This document shows positions 57,323-64,000 of a DNA stretch of 64,000 nucleotides, in pieces. The notes beneath the pieces were generated by a model. That model worked only from the letters and a program-made list of their open reading frames with translations, did not search any database and was not told the DNA's origin. The position numbers were made by a program, and so were the translations under genes. Numbering within the stretch: position 1 is the stretch's first letter; each line of letters starts with the position of its first letter. Source of the DNA: JAJFJD01 sp965228695 (lineage in GTDB: Bacteria > Pseudomonadota > Alphaproteobacteria > UBA8366); NCBI GenBank assembly GCA_965228695.1, contig CBDDIB010000002.1:1-64000 (forward strand), read 5' to 3'.

Positions 57323-60300
57323 ATGGTCGCCAAGGTTACCCAGCTGCCGCGCGCCGGGCGGCACGCATCCGGACCCAACGAGGCGGATATCCAGCAGGAA
57401 ATGGCCCGCACGCGTACGGTCGCGCGGCTGTTGCTGGTTGGCGCCATCGCCGCGTCGGCCCTCTGGGTCGGTCTTTGCCTCCTCTATGTCAACACGGTAC
57501 TGGGTTGGGACCTGGCGGCGCGCATGCTGCCGCACGAAATCGGCGCGATGATCGCCGGCGCATCGCTGCCCATCGCCATTCTATGGATCGTCGTCGCCTT
57601 CTTTCGGCGCAGCTACGAAATCCGCCAATATACCGAGACGCTACAGCGCCAATACGAACTGCTGACCTATCCGTCGGAGGAGGCGGAAACCCGTATCCAC
57701 GATATCTCGGAGTCCCTGAAGCGGCAGTCCGAGGAATTGACCCGTGCGAGCGACAAGGCCGCCGCGCAGTTGCAGAATCTCTCGGATTCGATGGAACGCC
57801 AGGTCGGCGCACTGGACGAGGCCTCCGACAAAGTCGCGGCAGAGCTCTCGCAGATCGGCGGCTCGTTGAAGGAACAACTCGGTTCGATCGACGGTTTGGC
57901 CGACCGCCTCGAAGCGAAGCGCAAGGAGATCGGCGACGGCCTGGATACGGATGCCAACAAGCTCGAAGAAGTCACCACCCGGGCATTGCTGCATTCGGAT
58001 GAAATAAACGCCGCCCTTCGCCTGCAGGCCGCCGACCTGACCAGCGCATCCGATCGCGCGGCCGAGCAGGCCCGCGACATGGCCGATATGTTCAAGAAAT
58101 ATGCCGAGTCGCTCGAAGCGGCCACCGACACCGCCGATGCGCGAAGCCAGGAAATCCGATCCCATTTGCAGGAGGGCATCGACGGCCTAAGCGGTATGGG
58201 CGACTCGGTGACGACCAAGGCCATCGAGGTCATCAATGCGATGCGCGAACACAGCGGCAGGGTCTCGGAACGCCTGGAACGCGCCTTCGACGATCACGCC
58301 AACGCCGTCGGCACGATGACCGAACGGGCCGCCGACCGGGTCGAACGCATGGCCGAGGGCCTGACGCGGCGCACCGTCTCGATTACGGAAACCCTGGACG
58401 CGGGCCTGCAGAAACAGGCGATGGATTTGGATCGGCTGCTCGAATCCGCGACGAACCATGCCAAGAATATCGAGTCCGCAATCGACAAGCAGTCGGCCGA
58501 CCTGTCCGACCGGCTCGAAGACGCCGTGACGTCGCAAGGGAACACCCTGAGCGGCGCCATCGATCAAACGATGGAGCAGATCAACACGCTCACCTACGGC
58601 ATGCGTGAACAAGCGGAAAATCTATCCAATATCACCGAGCGTACCGGCCTGCATGCGGACAGCATCCGGCAAGCGCTGGAGGACCAAGGCAAGGAACTCT
58701 CGAATATCGCAGAGGAAGTCGCCCTGCAGGTCAATGCGGTCGAAGAAGTGTCCCGACGGCAGTCGGGCGAGTTGACGGCGGCCTCGGCGAACGCCACCGA
58801 GCGGCTGGAGCAAATGAGCCAGACCCTGCGCGAACAAAGCGAACATCTCGGGAAATCGACCGACCTGGTCGCGGCGCGCACCGATGCGATCGGCGAAGCG
58901 TTGCGCCGTCAGACCGACCATCTGAATTCGGCGTCCGAGCGGGCAGAACAACAGGCCAAGGAAGTCGAAGGGGTCCTGGCCGCGCGCACCGCGCAAATCC
59001 GCGCGTCGATGCAGGAAGGATCGCGCGAAATCGCCGCGGTCATCGATCCCGCAATCGACAAAGCACAAGCCATGGCCGACTCCCTTCATGCGCAAGCCTC
59101 TGCCCTGCGCGAGGCCGCGGACTGGTCGGCGGCCAATGCGGACTCGATCGCCGAGTTGATGGACAAGCAGAGCCGAAATCTGCACGACGCATCGGACCAT
59201 GCCGCCAAGCAGGTGCGCGATATCCGCGAATTGATTTCCGGCCACACGGAAGGCCTGACCGAGGCGACGGAAAAGGCCAGCCACGAAGCCGGGCGCATAC
59301 GCGAATTGCTGAGCGCCGATACCGCGACGCTGCAGGAATTGGCCGACCTCCTGACCCAGCGCGCCGGCGACGTGGAAACCCAGGTCGCGCGTCATGCCGA
59401 CTCGCTGAGGAAGGCCAGCGAAGACTCCAAAACCAACACCGGCGAGATGGAATCGGCGTTGAAGGCGCAGGTTGCCGCCCTGCTGTCCGCGTCCGAAACG
59501 GTGAACGCCCGGATTTCATCCGCCGGCGGCGCCTTCACCACCGAATCGAACGAAATGAAAGCGGCCATGCGCGAAGCGCTGAAATTGATCGACGACCTCA
59601 CCGAGAAGTTCGAGCAGCAGACCGAACAACTGACCAGCGCGTCGGTCCGCGCCGGCATGCAGATCAACGACAACCGCGACGCGCTCAACGCCGAGTCCGA
59701 GGCGCTGACCACGGCCGCGCGGGAAGCCGCGGAACGCCTGCAGTTGATCGGCGGTGCATTCGGCCAGCAGGTCGGCAACCTCTCCGAATCGGCGGACGGC
59801 GTCGCCACACGGCTGAGCGCGCTGGCCGAAGGGTTCCGCAACCAGACCAAGGAACTGGACAACGCCAGCGAAGCGGCGAATCACCGAATCCGCGACGTCG
59901 GCGACGCGCTGTCGCGGCAGGCCGACAAACTGCTCAGCACGACCGACGACGCCAAGCGGGAAATGGAAGCGATCAAGCAAACCGTGACGCAGCATGGCCG
60001 CGAGCTGAACGACACGATGGACGCGGTCACGGCCAAGGCCAAGGACGCCAGCCGCGAGTTCGACCAGCAGGCGGTCATGTTGACGCAAGCGTCGGCCGAC
60101 GCCGCCGAACAGGCGGCAAGCCTGAAGGAACGGGACGAAGAGGGCCGCCGCGATCTCTTCCTGCAGACGGCGCGTCATATCGTCGAGGACCTGCATTCCA
60201 CTTCAATAGACCTCACACGCCTTTTGAACAGCGAAATCCCCGACGCCGACTGGAAACGCTATGTCCGCGGCGAACGCGGCATCTTCACCCGCGCCCTGCT

Positions 60301-60529
60301 GCGCGGCCGGCAATCCAATCTGGTCTCGCAGATTACCGACAAGGTGCGAAACGACGAGGAAATGCGCCGCTATGTCATCCGCTATATCGATTATTTCGAG
60401 CGGTTGCTGAAGGAGTCGCAGGCGGTGGACCCGGAGAACGTCCTGCATTCCACCTTTATGACCGGCGACGTGGGCAAGCTATATCTGCTGGTCTGCCGCG
60501 CAATCGGCCGCGACCCGCTCGGCGACTGA
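57323..60529 (+). CDS. Giant coiled-coil membrane protein, TipN-like
   Basis: A 1068-residue protein. Two membrane spans lie close to the N-terminus (about 33-56 and 74-94). About 850 residues of coiled coil follow, made of degenerate repeats of roughly 35 residues (pattern L-x2-ASD-x-AA-x-Q-x3-I near the start of each). A non-repetitive C-terminal domain of about 110 residues (TARHIVEDLHSTSIDLTRLL and KRYVRGERGIFTRALLRGR) completes it. Two N-terminal spans followed by a long coiled coil match Caulobacter TipN, which marks the new cell pole and positions flagella and the division machinery. Similarity is architectural, so TipN orthology is a hypothesis. It stands alone, with 190 bp upstream. 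Confidence 0.8.
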   Translation: MVAKVTQLPRAGRHASGPNEADIQQEMARTRTVARLLLVGAIAASALWVGLCLLYVNTVLGWDLAARMLPHEIGAMIAGASLPIAILWIVVAFFRRSYEIRQYTETLQRQYELLTYPSEEAETRIHDISESLKRQSEELTRASDKAAAQLQNLSDSMERQVGALDEASDKVAAELSQIGGSLKEQLGSIDGLADRLEAKRKEIGDGLDTDANKLEEVTTRALLHSDEINAALRLQAADLTSASDRAAEQARDMADMFKKYAESLEAATDTADARSQEIRSHLQEGIDGLSGMGDSVTTKAIEVINAMREHSGRVSERLERAFDDHANAVGTMTERAADRVERMAEGLTRRTVSITETLDAGLQKQAMDLDRLLESATNHAKNIESAIDKQSADLSDRLEDAVTSQGNTLSGAIDQTMEQINTLTYGMREQAENLSNITERTGLHADSIRQALEDQGKELSNIAEEVALQVNAVEEVSRRQSGELTAASANATERLEQMSQTLREQSEHLGKSTDLVAARTDAIGEALRRQTDHLNSASERAEQQAKEVEGVLAARTAQIRASMQEGSREIAAVIDPAIDKAQAMADSLHAQASALREAADWSAANADSIAELMDKQSRNLHDASDHAAKQVRDIRELISGHTEGLTEATEKASHEAGRIRELLSADTATLQELADLLTQRAGDVETQVARHADSLRKASEDSKTNTGEMESALKAQVAALLSASETVNARISSAGGAFTTESNEMKAAMREALKLIDDLTEKFEQQTEQLTSASVRAGMQINDNRDALNAESEALTTAAREAAERLQLIGGAFGQQVGNLSESADGVATRLSALAEGFRNQTKELDNASEAANHRIRDVGDALSRQADKLLSTTDDAKREMEAIKQTVTQHGRELNDTMDAVTAKAKDASREFDQQAVMLTQASADAAEQAASLKERDEEGRRDLFLQTARHIVEDLHSTSIDLTRLLNSEIPDADWKRYVRGERGIFTRALLRGRQSNLVSQITDKVRNDEEMRRYVIRYIDYFERLLKESQAVDPENVLHSTFMTGDVGKLYLLVCRAIGRDPLGD

Positions 60530-60661
60530 CCGCCATCGCCGCGCTGGCGGCATCCCTCTTCATTTTTCCTGACAATTGATAAATGCGGACGGAGTCTTGT
60601 TTCCGTTTGATGCAAATATCCTCCAATAACATTTCATAACCTTCTATTTTTCTAATTAATT

Positions 60662-60704
60662 TTTCATTTGATAATTATTCTTGTATTGTTTCTTTCAAAT
60701 GAAA
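60662..60704. promoter_or_regulatory. Twin palindromes over the start of the Lrp-type regulator
   Basis: TTTCAAATGAAA (60693-60704) is a perfect palindrome covering the ATG at 60699. TTTCATTTGATA (60662-60673) is a one-mismatch copy exactly 31 bp upstream (three helical turns). The outer arms TTTCATTTGA and TCAAATGAAA are also a perfect 10-bp inverted repeat. They lie in a markedly A/T-rich island (about 60590-60700). This fits autoregulation by an Lrp-family octamer. Confidence 0.6.
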
Positions 60705-61160
60705 GATTCGCTTGATCCTATCGACTGCAAACTACTGGCCTGCCTGCAGGAGGACGCCCGGCTGTCCTTTCGGGCGCTCGGGCGGCGGGTCGAGTTATCC
60801 CAGCCGGCGGTGGCGGACCGCGTACGCCGGTTGGAGAATACCGGCGTCCTGACCGGATACAGCGGGCGGATCGACCGGGCGGCCGCGGGTCTGCCGATCA
60901 CCGCCTTTTTGCGGGTGCGCTGCACCACCGACAAGTTCAAGGCGGTACAGCGTCTTGCCTGTGACTTGCCGACCGTGCTGGAATGCCATCACGTGACCGG
61001 GGAGGATTGCTTTCTGGTCAAGGTAACCGCCGCCGCCATGCCGGACCTGGAAGCGACGATCGAACGGTTCCGCGAGCATGGGGAGACGGTGTCGTCGGTG
61101 GTGCTGTCGACGGTCGCCGAAGACAAGCCGATCGCGCTGAACTCGACCGACGCACCTTAG
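60699..61160 (+). CDS. Lrp/AsnC family transcriptional regulator
   Basis: A 153-residue regulator starting MKDSLDPIDCKLLACLQED. The winged helix-turn-helix is at about 8-55 (LSFRALGRRVELSQPAVADRV), and the C-terminal RAM/AsnC effector domain (about 70-145) contains CHHVTGEDCFLVKV. Effector probably an amino acid; target unknown. The ATG at 60699 is preferred over 60681 because it gives the family start. Palindromes overlap this start codon. A VOC gene follows 30 bp downstream with a strong GGAGG and is likely co-transcribed. Confidence 0.9.
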   Translation: MKDSLDPIDCKLLACLQEDARLSFRALGRRVELSQPAVADRVRRLENTGVLTGYSGRIDRAAAGLPITAFLRVRCTTDKFKAVQRLACDLPTVLECHHVTGEDCFLVKVTAAAMPDLEATIERFREHGETVSSVVLSTVAEDKPIALNSTDAP

Positions 61161-61190
61161 CATTCCCGATCCACGGCCGGAGGCCGCGTC

Positions 61191-61613
61191 ATGACGATCA
61201 CATTGACCCATATCGCGTTGCATGTGCGGGACCTCGACGCTTGCGTCGACTTCTATCGGCGCTATTGCCGCATGGGCGTGACCCACGAACGGCGCGATCC
61301 CGCCGGCTCCAACGTCGTATGGCTGGCGGAACCGGGCCGGGAACAGGAATTCATCTTCGTCCTGCTCTCCGGCGGACCGGATCGGGTGCCGGCGGAAGAC
61401 GATTTCAGCCATCTCGGGTTCGCGGTGGAGAGCCGGGACGCGGTGGATCGCATCGCCGACCGGGCCCGGACCGATGGCTGCCTCGAATGGGAACCCCGAC
61501 AGGAACCCTATCCGGTCGGCTACTATTGCGGCTTGAAGGACCCGGACGGCAATTTCGTCGAATTCAGCTACGGCCAACCCCTCGGTCCCGGTGCCGAGGC
61601 AATAGAGGAATAA
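61191..61613 (+). CDS. VOC (glyoxalase-fold) protein
   Basis: A 140-residue single-domain VOC protein with paired beta-alpha-beta-beta-beta units: LTHIALHVRDLDACVDFYRR and FSHLGFAVESRDAVDRI, and the metal-ligand glutamate in DPDGNFVEFSYGQ. Putative ligands are H8, the histidine in FSHLGF and the late glutamate. The nearby Lrp-type regulator suggests amino-acid-related regulation. Reaction unknown. Confidence 0.83.
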   Translation: MTITLTHIALHVRDLDACVDFYRRYCRMGVTHERRDPAGSNVVWLAEPGREQEFIFVLLSGGPDRVPAEDDFSHLGFAVESRDAVDRIADRARTDGCLEWEPRQEPYPVGYYCGLKDPDGNFVEFSYGQPLGPGAEAIEE

Positions 61614-61660
61614 CCCCACGCCGCGGCGCCCGAATAGGGAAGGTTTCCGCCCGTTGCACC

Positions 61661-61689
61661 TTGACGTGCCGCCCGCTCTGCCATACAAG
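61661..61689 (+). promoter_or_regulatory. Promoter of rpmB
   Basis: -35 TTGACG (61661-61666), 17-nt spacer, -10 TACAAG (61684-61689). It lies about 100 nt upstream of the L28 start codon, between the VOC gene and rpmB, and gives a leader of about 95 nt. Confidence 0.6.
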
Positions 61690-61790
61690 ACCCGCCGGTC
61701 GGCATCGAATGACGGTCCCGGCCCTGGACGCCGTTGGCGTTCGGTCAGAAGCTGTATCGTATTAACCGTTTGGCGAAGTGGATTAGGCTC

Positions 61791-62081
61791 ATGGCACGCC
61801 GCTGTATGATTTCGGGCACCGGCCCAATGTCCGGGAACAACGTCAGCCACGCGAAAAACCGGACGAAGCGCCGTTTTCTGCCGAATTTGCAGAATACCTC
61901 GCTGTTGAGCGACGCCCTGGGCGAAATGGTACGTCTCCGCATCACGCCGCGGACGATCCGCACGATCGAATTCAAGGGTGGCTTGGATGCCTATCTGCTG
62001 GGCACGCCGAACCGCAAGCTGCCGCCCGAGGCGCTGCGCCTGAAGCGCCGGATCCAGCGGAAGATCGCGAAGGCCGCGTAA
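61791..62081 (+). CDS. rpmB: 50S ribosomal protein L28
   Basis: A 96-residue basic ribosomal protein. MARRCMISGTGPMSGNNVSH, the NRTKRRFLPNLQ region and the C-terminal RTIRTIEFKGGLDAYL are typical alphaproteobacterial L28. The ATG at 61791 (TTAGG upstream) is used; an in-frame TTG at 61734 is not family-like. It has its own promoter and a terminator. Confidence 0.97.
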   Translation: MARRCMISGTGPMSGNNVSHAKNRTKRRFLPNLQNTSLLSDALGEMVRLRITPRTIRTIEFKGGLDAYLLGTPNRKLPPEALRLKRRIQRKIAKAA

Positions 62082-62109
62082 CGGTCGGAACTCTCGACCG
62101 GTGACCGAA

Positions 62110-62133
62110 AGCCCGCCCGATGGCGGGCTTTTT
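62110..62133 (+). terminator. Rho-independent terminator after rpmB
   Basis: An 8-bp stem AGCCCGCC/GGCGGGCT with a CGAT loop followed by a run of five T, 28 bp after the rpmB stop. It is the clearest intrinsic terminator in the window. Confidence 0.9.
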
Positions 62134-62217
62134 GACGCCAAACCGGCATTTTTCTGATACAGAGCGCGAACAACCCCGCGACAGCGGATGGATCGACGGA
62201 ACGGACCGGTACGCCGG

Positions 62218-63402
62218 ATGACAGACTATCCCGGGTTCAATTTCGAGGTGCTCGCCGAAGACGCCGGCAGCCGCGCGCGGCTGGGCCGCCTGCAGACGCC
62301 GCATGGCAGTCTCCTGACACCTGCCTTCATCTTCTGCGCGACCAAGGGCGCGATCAAAGCCGCCGGCCCGCATGATCTGAAGGCGGCGAATGCGGATATA
62401 ATCCTCGGCAACACCTATCACCTGATGATCCAGCCGGGCGCGGATCGGATCGAGCGCCTCGGCGGCCTGCATGCCTTCACCGGCTGGCACGGCCCGATGC
62501 TGACCGATAGCGGCGGATTTCAGATCTTCAGTCTCGGGCAGGGCACCGACGCGGACGAGATCAAGGGCAGCCGGCACGAGACGCGCACACCCCTGCTGAC
62601 CAAACTGTCGGAGGAAGGGGCGACCTTCCGCTCGCCCCGCGACGGCGCCTACCATACGTTGACGCCGGAATCGTCGATCCAGATACAGCGACAGCTGGGC
62701 GCGGACATGGTGGTCGTGCTCGACGAATGCACCCCCTTCGACGTGGACCGGGACTATACCGCCCGCTCCTTGGAAATGACCCATCGCTGGGCCGACCGCA
62801 GCTTGGCCGCCTTCGACAAGCTGCATGACGGCAAACAGGCGCTTTACGGTGTTGTGCAGGGCGGCATCTACGAAGACCTTCGGCGCGAAGGGGCGGAATT
62901 CCTGAACAGCCGGCCCTTTTTCGGCCACGCGGTCGGCGGCTGCCTCGGCGCCCACAAGGATCAGATGTACGACATCGTCGACTATGCGACGCGGCCCCTG
63001 GCCCCGGCGACACCCAAACCGATCCATCTCCTCGGCATCGGCGGCATCAACGACATCTGGGAAGGCGTGGCGCTCGGCATCGACACGTTCGACTGCGTAA
63101 CGCCGACGCGGATCGCCCGGCACGGCTGGGCCCTGGCGCGGACCGCCCACAACCACCGGCACAATCTGCGCAATGCGCGCTTCGCCGAGGATACCGACCC
63201 GCTGGACCCGGAATGCGGCTGTCCGGCCTGCAGCGATTTCACCCGCGCCTACGTCCATCATCTCCTGAAGGCGGGCGAGATTTTCGGAATCCAACTCCTG
63301 ACCATGCACAACATGGCCTTCATGACACGCCTGATGGCCACCATCCGCGCGGCCCTGCTGGCCGACCGGTTCGACGACGCCAAGAAAGCCTGGTTCGCGT
63401 GA
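62218..63402 (+). CDS. tgt: tRNA-guanine(34) transglycosylase (queuine tRNA-ribosyltransferase)
   Basis: Exchanges guanine 34 for a queuosine precursor in tRNAs with GUN anticodons. Motifs: MLTDSGGFQIFSLG, LGADMVVVLDECTPF with catalytic aspartate, VVQGGIYEDLRREGAEFL, the nucleophile region FDCVTPTRIARHG, and the zinc site C-x-C-x2-C (ECGCPACSDF) with a later histidine in LLTMHN. The start is uncertain: ATG at 62218 (MTDYPGFNFEVL) or 62188. I prefer 62218 because family members begin near FNFEVL. It follows the rpmB terminator. Confidence 0.96.
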   Translation: MTDYPGFNFEVLAEDAGSRARLGRLQTPHGSLLTPAFIFCATKGAIKAAGPHDLKAANADIILGNTYHLMIQPGADRIERLGGLHAFTGWHGPMLTDSGGFQIFSLGQGTDADEIKGSRHETRTPLLTKLSEEGATFRSPRDGAYHTLTPESSIQIQRQLGADMVVVLDECTPFDVDRDYTARSLEMTHRWADRSLAAFDKLHDGKQALYGVVQGGIYEDLRREGAEFLNSRPFFGHAVGGCLGAHKDQMYDIVDYATRPLAPATPKPIHLLGIGGINDIWEGVALGIDTFDCVTPTRIARHGWALARTAHNHRHNLRNARFAEDTDPLDPECGCPACSDFTRAYVHHLLKAGEIFGIQLLTMHNMAFMTRLMATIRAALLADRFDDAKKAWFA

Positions 63403-63417
63403 CGACGGCCGGCGCGG

Positions 63418-63909
63418 CTATTTTTTCAAAGTGTCCCTGACAATTGCCGCCCAGATCCCGTCAAGCTCGGTCGCGAGGACATCCAGGTCCCTGCTGCCAT
63501 ATGGTTTGAAGACCGCGCTCGGCTTGCGGTAAGTCAGCGTCGCCGTCTTGTCCGCATTCTCCGTCAGATAGAAACGCAGCGGCGCTTCGATTCCGGCAGG
63601 CACGCTGGCCTTGAGCATGCGCACCGCGAAGTCGTTCCGGTAGACACCGATCACCAGATTACCGGGGATCGTAATGCCCCGGCCTTTGGCCCCAGCGCTG
63701 GCGCTGGCACGCGTCACCACGAAGACCTTGTTCTCTTGGACCGCCGCCTCCAACCGCTGATGCAGCGCCTTGAACCCATACGGCGTCTTGATCACCTGAG
63801 TCCCGGGATAGGGCAATTCCGACGCCCCGGCGGCCGGCGCGACGGCGCCAACCGCGATCGCCATCAGGGCTCCGAGGATGACGGAAAATAGCCGTTCTAC
63901 AAGGGTCAT
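63418..63909 (-). CDS. Exported DUF302 domain protein
   Basis: A 163-residue protein with a signal peptide (about 1-29, cleaved after AAGAS) and a DUF302 domain (about 40-160; VIGVYRNDFAVRMLKASVPA and FYLTENADKTATLTYRKPS). The domain forms a small alpha-beta fold of unknown function. AGGAG lies about 8 nt before the ATG at 63909. It converges on tgt. Beyond its start, 63910-64000 shows nothing further. Confidence 0.9.
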   Translation of the reverse strand: MTLVERLFSVILGALMAIAVGAVAPAAGASELPYPGTQVIKTPYGFKALHQRLEAAVQENKVFVVTRASASAGAKGRGITIPGNLVIGVYRNDFAVRMLKASVPAGIEAPLRFYLTENADKTATLTYRKPSAVFKPYGSRDLDVLATELDGIWAAIVRDTLKK

Positions 63910-64000
63910 CGGACACTCCTTGCCGTTGCGTGAGCATGTATCCGACAGTCTGCCGCTCCACCCGGATAACGGGCAAGCGGGGAAGGGCGATTCACAAATA

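Overview
The window looks like a chromosomal segment of a high-GC alphaproteobacterium, most likely from the Rhodospirillales in the broad sense. The evidence is a 16S/23S operon with spacer tRNAs, aerobic cobaltochelatase CobS/CobT with its BolA/J-domain neighbours, the lysC-ptsP / prfA-prmC-DUF4167 / clpB neighbourhood (compare Rhizobiales), accA-xerD-aroK-aroB-CorC, and a comF-grxC-nitrilase-DUF1178 block. The family placement is inferred from gene content and order; no tree was built.

Layout. 1-5.1 kb: an rRNA operon on the minus strand (promoter, 16S, tRNA-Ala, tRNA-Ile, 23S; the 23S 3' end lies outside the window). It is unusually decorated. 23S helix 45 carries a 450-nt intervening sequence encoding a four-helix-bundle S23 protein, 23S helix 25 carries twin 19-nt hairpins, and the 16S-23S spacer carries eight copies of a ~29-nt palindrome. 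The spacer tRNAs are in the order Ala-Ile rather than the usual Ile-Ala. 5.4-16.6 kb: M23 and M14 peptidases, a 3-oxoacid CoA-transferase pair, clpB behind a heat-shock-type promoter, a patatin-like protein with twin operator-like repeats, a Lon-like protease and a DUF4167 protein. 16.9-26.6 kb: a minus-strand translation/regulation block (lysC, ptsP, rodZ, hisS, hemA, prfA, prmC).

26.7-38.3 kb: ubiG, a 2-hydroxyacid dehydrogenase, a VOC protein, a branched-chain aminotransferase, a phosphonate-monoester-hydrolase-like sulfatase, then DUF1178, methyltransferases, a nitrilase, grxC, comF, a membrane protein, mutT and argJ. 38.3-46.2 kb: a parvulin divergent from secA, an ATC-hydrolase-like protein, a zinc-ribbon protein, a lipoprotein, accA and xerD. 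46.2-52.1 kb: a large exported protein of unknown function with a tiny membrane protein overlapping its start, then aroK-aroB-CorC with 4-bp overlaps, and a DUF2889 protein. 52-57.1 kb: a BolA-like protein divergent from a J-domain protein-cobS-cobT, then DUF2937 and upp. 57.3-64 kb: a 1068-residue coiled-coil membrane protein resembling the polarity factor TipN, an Lrp-family regulator with twin palindromes over its start codon, a VOC protein, rpmB with clear promoter and terminator, tgt and a DUF302 protein.

No phage, transposase, CRISPR array or restriction system is visible. The gene content is mostly core housekeeping. The most unusual structure is in the rRNA operon, followed by the regulatory palindromes at 12.2 kb and 60.7 kb and the poorly characterised proteins at 46.3-48.2 kb and 57.3-60.5 kb.
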